Shown here: in pieces, positions 25,980-33,076 of the stretch
Position numbering within the stretch: position 1 is the stretch's first letter
How the letters are laid out: every line of letters begins with the position of its first letter
DNA from: Neobacillus mesonae
GTDB lineage: Bacteria > Bacillota > Bacilli > Bacillales > Cytobacillaceae
Direction of reading: 5' to 3'
Assembly: GCF_023715155.1 (NCBI RefSeq)
Contig: NZ_JAMBNQ010000040.1
Span: forward strand, 1 to 44,004
Length of the DNA stretch: 44,004 nt
The notes under the pieces: generated by a model
Seen by the model: only the letters and a program-made list of their open reading frames with translations
Database searches by the model: none
Told to the model about the DNA's origin: nothing
Program-made: the position numbers and the translations under genes

Positions 25980-26849
25980 TTAATCAAGTTTATGTCTTTC
26001 CCCGAGCATCCTTACGGCAAAAACTTGGTCACAAAACCCTCTTAATCCGTTATAAATCCTGTGCATTCTTGAATCATGCTGCACCAAGCCGAAAACCGTC
26101 GGGCCGCTTCCGCTCATGAGGACAGCATCAGCACCAAACCGCTTCATTTGCTCCTTTATTTGAGCCACTTCCGGATGAAGGTTTAAAGTTACATCTTCCA
26201 ACACATTTCCGACATTTTGGCATACCTTTGTATAATCATGACTGTTAATCGCATTAATCATCTCACCAATATTCGGATGATCCGTTCCGCTTATATTCAG
26301 CCTGCGATAGACTTCAGCAGTAGACACACCTATAAATGGTTTTGCTAGGATAACCCAGCATGTCGGGGGAGCCGGAAGCTCTGTAATAAATTCCCCTCTT
26401 CCTTTTGCTACAGCTGTACCGCCGTATACGCAAAACGATACATCCGAACCGATTTCACTTCCGAGTTCTGCCAGTTCATCAAGCGATAGTCCCAGATTCC
26501 ACAATTTATTCAAGCCCCTTAAGGTTGCTGCTGCATCACTGCTTCCTCCTGCAAGTCCTGCGGCAACCGGGATTGTCTTTTCGATTGAAATAACCACCCC
26601 TTTTGGAACCTGAAAACGGTCCTTTAGAAGCTGTGCTGCTTGGTAGGCTAAATTACGCTGGTCATCAGGAACATACCGATTATGGGAAAGAATATGTATT
26701 TTATCTTGATTTAATAATGACAATTCCACACGATCAGCTAAATCGATCGTCGTCATAATCATTTCAACCTCATGATACCCATCAGGCCGTTTATGTAAAA
26801 CATCTAATGCTAAATTTATTTTAGCCGGAGCTTTGACTAAAAGCTTCAC
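25980..26849 (-). CDS. ispE: 4-diphosphocytidyl-2-C-methyl-D-erythritol kinase
   Basis: GHMP-family kinase of the non-mevalonate (MEP) isoprenoid pathway. Visible: KAPAKINLALDVLHKRPDGYHEV at the N-terminus, the ATP-binding VAAGLAGGSSDAAATLRGL (about 92-110) and the late LMSGSGPTVFGL. Length 289 aa is normal. The start codon is GTG with AGGTGGACAAGC upstream. A dispersed repeat ends only 12 bases before this start, so its leader consists almost entirely of repeat sequence. Confidence 0.96.
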   Translation of the reverse strand: MKLLVKAPAKINLALDVLHKRPDGYHEVEMIMTTIDLADRVELSLLNQDKIHILSHNRYVPDDQRNLAYQAAQLLKDRFQVPKGVVISIEKTIPVAAGLAGGSSDAAATLRGLNKLWNLGLSLDELAELGSEIGSDVSFCVYGGTAVAKGRGEFITELPAPPTCWVILAKPFIGVSTAEVYRRLNISGTDHPNIGEMINAINSHDYTKVCQNVGNVLEDVTLNLHPEVAQIKEQMKRFGADAVLMSGSGPTVFGLVQHDSRMHRIYNGLRGFCDQVFAVRMLGERHKLD

Positions 26850-26861
26850 GCTTGTCCACCT

Positions 26862-27002
26862 ACTTTAAAAATTGTCAAGCCGCGAAGCACCTTTCCCCCT
26901 AAAGGCCGCTGGATATCCGTTCCAAAGTCAATAAACAGCCTGTTCTTTTTTTTATGCTCATCTTATGATTGCCGGGGCCGACCGAGGCGCTTGCGCTTTT
27001 CT
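26862..27002 (-). repeat. AGAAAAGCG dispersed repeat, copy C
   Basis: On the minus strand it begins AGAAAAGCGCAAGCGCCTC, continues GGTCGGCCCCGGCAA and ends GGCTTGACAATTTTTAAAG. It shares its first 45 or so bases and its tail with copy D (32864-33006). It occupies much of the 368-base sspF-ispE gap (26850-27217); the rest is AT-rich sequence and the sspF terminator. Confidence 0.75.
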
Positions 27003-27130
27003 ATTCGTTTCATTTTTTGTCCTATTTTACCACAAAAAGGACAATGTAAGACGTGAGATTGATGATATTCTGTAAAAATAATATTTTATCATTAGTTTTC
27101 CCCGGGAAAAAGATTCACTTTCCGTCTTTT

Positions 27131-27164
27131 TGCAAAAATAAAGACCGGGAATACATCCCCGGCC
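27131..27164 (-). terminator. terminator of sspF
   Basis: Minus-strand GGCCGGGGATGTATTCCCGGTC folds into a GC-rich hairpin followed by TTTATTTTT. Confidence 0.8.
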
Positions 27165-27217
27165 AAGCCTGTGGTAATTATATTGTTTGTTTATTGAAAG
27201 GCCAAAGTAATTTCAGA

Positions 27218-27400
27218 TTATTGAGGGTCCCGGCCTGCTATTTGCTGTTCTGCAAGTTCTATCGCACGTTTCACCATATTCCCTGCATCTCTGGCACGGA
27301 TGCCGCCCCAGCCCTCTTTTTGGACAACTTCATAGAAGCCTAGGTCTTTTGCAATCTCTTCTTTAAACCGTTCGGACATAATGCCTCTTCTTCTGCCCAC
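27218..27400 (-). CDS. sspF: small acid-soluble spore protein SspF (alpha/beta-type related)
   Basis: 60-aa forespore protein that coats spore DNA and protects it from damage. The sequence MGRRRGIMSERFKEEIAKDL, GWGGIRARDAGNMVKRAIE matches the SspF branch of alpha/beta SASPs. The start is GTG with GGAAGGGG upstream. The position between veg and ispE is conserved. A sigma-G promoter is expected; CATACTG lies upstream (about 27423-27429) but without a convincing -35 partner. Confidence 0.93.
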   Translation of the reverse strand: MGRRRGIMSERFKEEIAKDLGFYEVVQKEGWGGIRARDAGNMVKRAIELAEQQIAGRDPQ

Positions 27401-27484
27401 TTAAACAACCCCTTCCTTACCACAGTATGGTTAGTATTGGGATAATAAGCCGGTTTCATTATATCCAAAAAATCCCTAAAAACA

Positions 27485-27515
27485 GCAAAAAGCAGTAAAC
27501 ACTCTGTTTACCGCC
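27485..27515 (-). terminator. terminator of veg
   Basis: Minus-strand GGCGGTAAACA / TGTTTACTGCT stem with a 3-base loop and then TTTTTG, 19 bases beyond the veg stop. Confidence 0.85.
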
Positions 27516-27533
27516 ATCAATTGCTATTATATT

Positions 27534-27797
27534 CTAGCTTAACACTATTTGTCCTGATGCATCTTCGTAGAAGGTAATTTGGACTGTTTCCGTTAACACA
27601 TCAGCATAGCTGTAGGAAACTCGTTCAAAAGCATTTTCCTCCTGATCCAGTTCAATCACAAAAACAGAAGGGTAAGTTTCGGCAAGTACACCTGAACGTT
27701 CGATTGTTTTCCGACGTCCTCCATTTGCCTTTAGCAATAATCTTTTCCCTAAATTGGAATCCAGGGCTTTTTTGATATCCGCTAAGGTTTTAGTCAT
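27534..27797 (-). CDS. veg: Veg protein
   Basis: Small highly expressed protein of the DUF1021 family that stimulates biofilm gene expression in B. subtilis by counteracting SinR. The core LGKRLLLKANGGRRKTIERSG and AETYPSVFVIELDQEENAFERVSYSYADVLTETV is nearly invariant. The frame remains open to 27848, but GAGGTGGACC and the family start place it at the ATG at 27797 (87 aa). It has two consensus promoters and a terminator and is an isolated transcription unit. Confidence 0.96.
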   Translation of the reverse strand: MTKTLADIKKALDSNLGKRLLLKANGGRRKTIERSGVLAETYPSVFVIELDQEENAFERVSYSYADVLTETVQITFYEDASGQIVLS

Positions 27798-27819
27798 TCG
27801 GTCCACCTCACTAATGTAA

Positions 27820-27890
27820 AGTATAACACACTGACACAATCCTGTCAAACAAAAGTATAAATTATATCAGTCCGACAAAAACTTTGTCAA
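27820..27890 (-). promoter_or_regulatory. tandem sigma-A promoters of veg
   Basis: Distal: TTGACA (27885-27890), 18-base spacer, TATAAT (27861-27866). Proximal: TTGACA (27843-27848), 17-base spacer, TATACT (27820-27825). Two near-perfect promoters about 40 bases apart match the strong tandem Pveg arrangement of B. subtilis. Confidence 0.9.
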
Positions 27891-27971
27891 TATTTTTTAT
27901 TCTACTTTTAGTACCAAAATTCAACATTTATTAGGATAACCTTAGACACAACGGATTATGTATCCTTGAAA

Positions 27972-28046
27972 AATTAAAACCAGCAGAAAAAAAGGCGGTA
28001 TGCCTGCTTTTGATTTTACTCCTTCGGACGACTCCGCCTTTTTCTG
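27972..28046 (-). terminator. long terminator of yabG
   Basis: Arms CAGAAAAAGGCGG (about 28033-28045) and CCGCCTTTTTTTCTG (about 27973-27987) enclose a loop of about 45 bases that can fold further. It lies immediately after the yabG stop. Confidence 0.7.
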
Positions 28047-28052
28047 CCTGAA

Positions 28053-28934
28053 TTATTCTTCCTCCTGTACAGGGTTATATGGCATTCCTGTTCTTAATAC
28101 ACCCCTGGTTTCGATTCCTCCCAGCCCCTTCTCTCCTGAAAGCGTATTTCGTAAGACATCCCAAACATTGATCCTTTCCATAAATGGAGTAAAGCTTATT
28201 TTTGCCACTATATACACCGGGTCCAGTGCATGAATATTAATTCTAGACGGGGAGCTCGCATAGTTTGCTCCTGCGTGAATAAGAGATTCAAAGTGAGATT
28301 GACAGGCGCCGGCGAAAATAACTAATTGATCTAAATGCGGGACTTTTTTTCGTGCTTCCTTGACCGTTTGTACAAAATGTTTCGAATGGCGGTAGGCATT
28401 AATATCTGTTATCTTTCCTTTAGCTTTCGAGTATGCATCATGACCGGTAATGACGATAATATCCGGCCGATAATAATCAATTAAGCCGCCGATTTTGGCC
28501 GGCATTTCTTTTTCGTTACAATGAATGCCTACAACGGGGACACCGACTTTTTCATATAAATCCATACATTTTTTTAAATAAGCAGGGTCTCCGTCCAAAT
28601 GAAGCACCTTTCCAGGTATTTGAAAATAACTGCTTGGCTTCACATAACCGTTAGTCGCCTCATACTCCTGCCTCTCCCTCAATAAATCGACATCCTGGGT
28701 AAAGAGCCTTAATGACTGCTCTTCAAGTGTCCTGTATTCTTGTGTGAGCTTTTGCCTTTCATTCTGATTCATAATCATTAAATCATCAAAGGGCGCATCG
28801 GCACACAAGCGGAAATCCTCTCCGTAAAGAATGGCAGTCTTCTGTCCGTTAACCGTTTGTAAATCAATTACACGAAAGAGAAGATCACAGTTATAGGAAC
28901 GTCTGCCGACAATATCATTTACTTTTATATCCAT
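28053..28934 (-). CDS. yabG: sporulation-specific protease YabG
   Basis: Cysteine-type protease of the late mother cell that processes spore coat proteins (SpoIVA, SafA and others) before transglutaminase cross-linking. Conserved stretches include GKVLHLDGDPAYLKKCM, VGIHCNEKEMPAKI, VITGHDAYSK, FAGACQSHFESLIHAGANYASSPSR (with the likely catalytic Cys and His) and the C-terminal GIETRGVLRTGMPY. The ATG at 28934 is chosen because the upstream GTG at 28943 overlaps the GGAGTGA binding site; 293 aa. A sigma-K promoter precedes it. Confidence 0.94.
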   Translation of the reverse strand: MDIKVNDIVGRRSYNCDLLFRVIDLQTVNGQKTAILYGEDFRLCADAPFDDLMIMNQNERQKLTQEYRTLEEQSLRLFTQDVDLLRERQEYEATNGYVKPSSYFQIPGKVLHLDGDPAYLKKCMDLYEKVGVPVVGIHCNEKEMPAKIGGLIDYYRPDIIVITGHDAYSKAKGKITDINAYRHSKHFVQTVKEARKKVPHLDQLVIFAGACQSHFESLIHAGANYASSPSRINIHALDPVYIVAKISFTPFMERINVWDVLRNTLSGEKGLGGIETRGVLRTGMPYNPVQEEE

Positions 28935-28988
28935 TGCCGTCACTCCAAATTAGACCAGCAAATAAGGCCTTGAATAAGGTTTCTTACA

Positions 28989-29017
28989 TAGGCTATGCAA
29001 TGGAAGACGTCCATGTG
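28989..29017 (-). promoter_or_regulatory. sigma-K promoter of yabG
   Basis: Minus-strand CACA (29014-29017) and CATAGCCTA (28989-28997), spacer 16, match the sigma-K consensus MACM-N16-CATANNNTA at every specified base, about 55 bases before the start codon. Confidence 0.85.
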
Positions 29018-29019
29018 AA

Positions 29020-29048
29020 AAAAAATAGACCCTCGATACACAGGGTCT
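29020..29048 (-). terminator. terminator of rnmV-ksgA
   Basis: Minus-strand AGACCCT / AGGGTCT stem with an 8-base loop then ATTTTTTTT. It starts within the ksgA stop codon region and ends beside the yabG promoter. Confidence 0.85.
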
Positions 29049-29925
29049 AGTGAAAATGCGAATATAATTCATTGCTTAAGCGGGCAAATTCCTCAAGGGA
29101 AAGAGTCTCCCCTCTTCTGGCCGGATCCACTCCGCTTGTTTCTAATGCCTTGATGATTTCCGCCTTCTTTTGTTTGCCGTCGGGAAGCTGGCTTGTTAAA
29201 TTATTAAGCAATGTCTTTCTCCGCTGGGCAAAGCTTGCTTTTGTCACTTGAAAGAAGAAGTGCTCATCTTTAACGTTGACGGCCGGGTTCTCTCTTCTGG
29301 TCAGTCTTATGACAGCTGAATCAACATTTGGCTGCGGGACAAAGACTGTTTTTGGGACAATCATAACCGTCTCCGCTTTAGTATAGTACTGAACAGCAAT
29401 GGAAAGAGAGCCGTAATCCTTTGACCCCGGCGCCGCTGAAATTCTATCTGCCACCTCTTTTTGCAGCATGCAGACAATACCGCGAATCGGCAGCTGTTCC
29501 TCCAGAAGTCGCATAATGATCGGCGTTGTCACGTAATAAGGCAGGTTTGCAACCACCATAACATCCTTTGTATCTGGAAATTCTTCTTCCATCACGCCCA
29601 TTACATCCGCTTTTAAGACATCATTATGGATAACTTTTACATTATCATAAGGTGCTAACGTATCTGCCAAAATGGGTAATAGCCGCTGGTCAATTTCAAA
29701 GGCTACAACCTTGCCGCTTGTCCGGGCCAGCTGTTCTGTAAGGGCCCCTATTCCCGGTCCAATTTCAATCGCTCCGGATTCTTCTGTTAACCCGGCAAAG
29801 CTGACAATCTTTTTTAAGATATTCGTATCAATTAAAAAGTTTTGTCCAAGGCTTTTCTTAAAAGAAAAACCGTACCTTTCCAGGATTGCCCTTGTTCTCA
29901 CAGGGGTTGCAATATCTTTATCCAT
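29047..29925 (-). CDS. ksgA: 16S rRNA (A1518/A1519-N6) dimethyltransferase
   Basis: Dimethylates two adjacent adenines in helix 45 late in 30S assembly; its loss gives kasugamycin resistance. Visible: KKSLGQNFLID, SAM motif I AIEIGPGIGALTEQL (about 52-66), the catalytic NLPYYVTTPI (motif IV) and FVPQPNVDSAVI. Length 292 aa is normal. AGGAGGAACG precedes the ATG. It overlaps the rnmV end by 8 bases, so the pair forms one operon. Confidence 0.97.
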   Translation of the reverse strand: MDKDIATPVRTRAILERYGFSFKKSLGQNFLIDTNILKKIVSFAGLTEESGAIEIGPGIGALTEQLARTSGKVVAFEIDQRLLPILADTLAPYDNVKVIHNDVLKADVMGVMEEEFPDTKDVMVVANLPYYVTTPIIMRLLEEQLPIRGIVCMLQKEVADRISAAPGSKDYGSLSIAVQYYTKAETVMIVPKTVFVPQPNVDSAVIRLTRRENPAVNVKDEHFFFQVTKASFAQRRKTLLNNLTSQLPDGKQKKAEIIKALETSGVDPARRGETLSLEEFARLSNELYSHFH

Positions 29926-30481
29926 CTTTTCGTTCCTCCTGACGAATGGTCACGAGTGCCTCGGCAAACTCCTGCCTGCTAATTTGAAACATCATTAAGC
30001 GTTTGTGAAGCTGTTTCCCGTTTGTATAACCGATTTTCAATAGTTTTCCTAAGTGGATTCTCCGCTCCTTCGCGCCTTGTCCGCCGATTAAACCAGCGGT
30101 AATTAAATCATCCTGGGTAATTTCCTCTACAATTTCTTTCCGCATAATTTGGGCATCCTTTAAGGCTTCTTTAATGGCCTCAGGGCTTGCATGTTCGACC
30201 CCGACACCTTTTCCACTTTTAGCAATAGCTTCTTCCTTCGGCAAAAAGGCATGCTTACAGCCTGAAACCTGTGCAGCAATTGTTTTTCTTATTTTTTCAC
30301 CAGGATAATCCGGGTCAGTAAAAATGATAACCCCTCTTGTTTCCTGTGCACGTCTCACCTTTTCAATTACGATCTGATTCACGGCTGAACCGTTTGTTTC
30401 AATTGTATCAGCCTCTACAGCCCTGTTAATTGCCGTTGTGTCATCCTTGCCCTCAACGACAATGATTTCTTGAATTTTCAT
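29918..30481 (-). CDS. rnmV: ribonuclease M5
   Basis: Matures 5S rRNA by double cleavage of the precursor bound to L18. The TOPRIM domain is visible: EIIVVEGKDD (about 4-13, catalytic Glu), IIFTDPDYPGEKIRK (DxD-type acidic pair) and GVGVEHASPEAI. The C-terminal helical region contains GLIGGQGAKERR and KIGYTNGKQLHKRL. The frame opens at 30553 with a hydrophobic stretch foreign to the family; GAAGGATTT supports the ATG at 30481 (187 aa). The 5S gene itself lies at 43551. Confidence 0.95.
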   Translation of the reverse strand: MKIQEIIVVEGKDDTTAINRAVEADTIETNGSAVNQIVIEKVRRAQETRGVIIFTDPDYPGEKIRKTIAAQVSGCKHAFLPKEEAIAKSGKGVGVEHASPEAIKEALKDAQIMRKEIVEEITQDDLITAGLIGGQGAKERRIHLGKLLKIGYTNGKQLHKRLMMFQISRQEFAEALVTIRQEERKDG

Positions 30482-30601
30482 AAATCCTTCAAATCCCCTT
30501 GTTAAGTAAATAAAAAAATTGAAAAAAAACTGAAACATTTTTGTAATGTCCATCGTCTATATTAGTGAAACCATTCATACAATAAAGTATAATTAAGTTT
30601 A

Positions 30602-30642
30602 CCAAAAAAGCAAAATGCAGAGGCCGGCGGGACCTCTGCATT
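30602..30642 (-). terminator. terminator of yabE
   Basis: AATGCAGAGG / CCTCTGCATT stem (30614-30642) followed on the minus strand by TTGCTTTTTT. Confidence 0.85.
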
Positions 30643-30653
30643 ACAAGAAAAAA

Positions 30654-31832
30654 CTACTGTAAAATTTTTATTTTTACTTTCTTTCGTCCCCAGCGATAGG
30701 CGTCAGACTTGGATGACATGTATAAATCAATCTTATGCCCTTTAATTGCTCCGCCGGTATCGGCTGCAACAGCATATCCATATCCTTCAACATACACCTT
30801 GGTTCCGAGCGGAATAACACTTGGATCGACTGCAATGATTTTAGCATTCGGATTGGCTCGAAGATTAAAGCCGGTTGCTGTCCTTCCGGAACAGCCGTTA
30901 CAATATGCCGTATAGGCTGTTGCAGTAACATAATATTCTGTTCCTGTTTCTTCACCTCGGGAAACTTGAAGCTCCGTTTCCTTTGTTCCGACAGCTACCA
31001 CCTTATCTTTTTTCTCTTGAACAGTTTGTTCACTCATTAATTTTCTTGAAACTTCTTTGCCATTTTCCAAAGTTACTTCGTACTGTTTGGATACAAGCCC
31101 GCGTTTACCTGAGGTTAAGGTCCTTTCCTTTCCCTTTGGCAGCTTATCATCCTTTTTGGTAATCACTGCAAAGTCAACAGGTTCTTCCACTACATCGGTG
31201 ACCTTTTCGACGCGAATGACGTTAACTTTACCACTTTTTTTAATGGTGTCATTTAACGACGGTTCAACCCGGTCTAATTTTGTCAATTTAATTCCCTGTT
31301 GTGTTAAAAAGTCAGCGACCGTAGTCGAAGTTGACCATACTTCTTGGCTTTTACCGCCGTCAACAAGGCTAAGACGAAAGGCTTTATGTATGCCAATGTT
31401 CATCTTACTCTGGATGGCTGTGCTAAGCTCAGGTGTGATTTTGTCATGCTCATTCAATACAATGTTCTGTTCTTTCAGCAGTTCAGCTACAGAATCAGCT
31501 GTCGTCCATATCGTTTTCTTCTCGTTGTCCTTGACAATCGTTACCTGTTTCGCTTGCTCCCAAACCACTTCAAGGTGATCAGTCACCTTATTATTAGCTT
31601 TCGGATGCAAGTAGTCTTTTGAGTCCGCGGCTACATCAAGTTCATCCAACAATTCCTTAACAGTTGCTGCATGTGTTTTTACAACCCTTTCTTCACCATT
31701 TAAGGTGATGGCAACCGTTTTCTTTGATCCTTCAAAAAAGAAAACTCCTAAGGCTGTCAACAATACTATGAAACTAGTAAACGCAATGGCCGCATTCTTC
31801 CCGCTCAAAGACTTGGAAAACAGGCTTTTCAT
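30654..31832 (-). CDS. yabE: YabE, G5 and 3D domain cell wall protein (resuscitation-promoting-factor-like)
   Basis: Secreted or membrane-anchored wall-acting protein. An N-terminal hydrophobic anchor (about 14-34) follows a short basic segment; then come three DUF348 (YabE-like) repeats (each starting like VAITLNGEERVVKTHAATVKELL), a G5 domain and a C-terminal 3D domain with three conserved aspartates (IAVDPSVIPLGTKVYVEGYG, AADTGGAIKG, KIDLY), the fold of lytic transglycosylase MltA. The frame is open to 31955. The first convincing ATG is 31832 (392 aa), but the only strong binding site, GGAGG, lies 24 bases upstream of it, so the true start is uncertain. Confidence 0.88.
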   Translation of the reverse strand: MKSLFSKSLSGKNAAIAFTSFIVLLTALGVFFFEGSKKTVAITLNGEERVVKTHAATVKELLDELDVAADSKDYLHPKANNKVTDHLEVVWEQAKQVTIVKDNEKKTIWTTADSVAELLKEQNIVLNEHDKITPELSTAIQSKMNIGIHKAFRLSLVDGGKSQEVWSTSTTVADFLTQQGIKLTKLDRVEPSLNDTIKKSGKVNVIRVEKVTDVVEEPVDFAVITKKDDKLPKGKERTLTSGKRGLVSKQYEVTLENGKEVSRKLMSEQTVQEKKDKVVAVGTKETELQVSRGEETGTEYYVTATAYTAYCNGCSGRTATGFNLRANPNAKIIAVDPSVIPLGTKVYVEGYGYAVAADTGGAIKGHKIDLYMSSKSDAYRWGRKKVKIKILQ

Positions 31833-32069
31833 GTTTTTGAATACGATGAAAAACGCCTCCTTTTCCTTGGGGAGAAATTTAGATTTAAACGGTCGACTGT
31901 CAACCTTTGCATGCCCTGTGAACGTATAACTTATTATGCACAATATTCCAAACATTGCAAAGGTAAACTTATCGACATGGTTATCCTATGTGGAAAAGAA
32001 GACGTGTAGAACTTTTTGTTTTTTAAAAATTTTAGGACAAGCTTCTTACACTTTCGACAATATTCCTTA

Positions 32070-32837
32070 TCATTTTATGGCGAATAATTTTTTTGCATTT
32101 CGTGTCGTTGCTTCCCCAATCTCTTCGACAGTCATACCTTTTATTTCGGCAATTTGCTCGGCCACCAGTTTGACATAAGCGGGTTCATTCCGTTTCCCGC
32201 GGAATGGGTGGGGAGCTAAATAGGGACAATCCGTTTCAATTAGTAACTTGTCCAGCGGAACCTCGGCCGCTACTTCTTTAGGCTTCTTAGCATTCTTAAA
32301 CGTAACGGGTCCGCCCAGTGAGATGTAAAAGTTCATCTTCATACATTCTATTGCTGTCTCAGGACTGCCGCTAAAACAATGCATTATGCCCCCTACTTCC
32401 TCTGCCCCTTCTTCTTTAAGAATTTCGATAATATCTGAGGTCGCTTCACGGTTATGGATAACAATTGGAAGCTTCACTTTCTTTGCAAGGCGGATCTGTT
32501 TCCGGAATACTTCCTTTTGTACTTCCTTCGGTGACTTATCCCAATGATAGTCCAGACCCATTTCTCCGAGAGCTACTACCTTTGGATGAGAAGATAATTC
32601 CTCAATCCACTTTAAGTCCCCCTCTGTCATATCAATCGCATCTACCGGATGCCAGCCAATGGAGGCATAGATAAAGTCATATTTATCAACTAGCTCCATG
32701 GCCCTTTTAATGGTCGGCTGATCAAATCCGACGACGACCATGTTTGTGACTCCTTCATTCTGGGCCCGTAAAATGACATCTTCCAAATCCTCGTTATATT
32801 GCTCATCATTTAAATGGACATGTGTATCAAATAACAT
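32070..32837 (-). CDS. tatD: TatD family metal-dependent deoxyribonuclease
   Basis: TIM-barrel hydrolase of the amidohydrolase fold. Metal ligands are visible in DTHVHLND (residues 4-11), GEMGLDYHWDKSP, VIHNREA, MHCFSG and ETDCPYLAPHPFRGKRNEP. Proposed functions are 3'-5' DNA exonuclease and D-aminoacyl-tRNA deacylase-like activity in other species; the physiological role is unsettled. Length 255 aa is normal. AAGGAG precedes the ATG. It follows metS, separated by repeat copy D. Confidence 0.96.
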   Translation of the reverse strand: MLFDTHVHLNDEQYNEDLEDVILRAQNEGVTNMVVVGFDQPTIKRAMELVDKYDFIYASIGWHPVDAIDMTEGDLKWIEELSSHPKVVALGEMGLDYHWDKSPKEVQKEVFRKQIRLAKKVKLPIVIHNREATSDIIEILKEEGAEEVGGIMHCFSGSPETAIECMKMNFYISLGGPVTFKNAKKPKEVAAEVPLDKLLIETDCPYLAPHPFRGKRNEPAYVKLVAEQIAEIKGMTVEEIGEATTRNAKKLFAIK

Positions 32838-32863
32838 ATTTCTTCATACTCCTTGTCTAATTT

Positions 32864-33006
32864 AGAAAAGCGTAAGCGCCTTGGTCAGCCCCGATAAGCA
32901 CAAGACGAGCAGCGGGATGGCTGCTCTTTAACCATTCCTGTCGTATTGACGTGTGACGCTCGAGGGGCTGGGCTGCCCTTGCTGGACAATTTTCAAAGTC
33001 GAAACG
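32864..33006 (+). repeat. AGAAAAGCG dispersed repeat, copy D
   Basis: Begins AGAAAAGCGTAAGCGCCTTG and ends GCTGGACAATTTTCAAAGTC. It contains the segment GGTCAGCCCCGATAAGCAC, closely matching copy C. GAGCAGC / GCTGCTC near the centre forms a small hairpin. It lies in the metS-tatD gap beside the metS terminator. Confidence 0.75.
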
Positions 33007-33021
33007 TATAAATTCTTATAT

Positions 33022-33070
33022 AAAAAAAGGGAAATTCCACGAAATTTGTTTCACGTGGAACATTTCCCCT
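33022..33070 (-). terminator. terminator of metS
   Basis: Minus strand GGGGAAATGTTCCACG pairs with CGTGGAATTTCCC (one bulge) and is followed by TTTTTTT. The upstream arm and loop contain the parS site. On the plus strand it is also followed by TTTTTT. Confidence 0.85.
33047..33062 (-). other. parS centromere site
   Basis: The minus strand reads TGTTCCACGTGAAACA, identical to the 16-bp B. subtilis parS consensus, to which Spo0J/ParB binds for origin segregation and SMC loading. A parS site at about 4 degrees next to metS is also known from B. subtilis (from memory). Here it is built into the metS terminator hairpin. Confidence 0.92.
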
Positions 33071-33076
33071 TTTTCA

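Noticed and set aside
27423..27429. Sigma-G promoter for sspF (CATACTG)
   Set aside because: The -10-like element is present, but no TGNATA lies 17-18 bases upstream; not listed as a promoter.
31057..31578. 173-aa plus-strand ORF inside yabE
   Set aside because: Antisense shadow without binding site. An antisense RNA to yabE exists in B. subtilis, but I could not identify a convincing promoter for one here.
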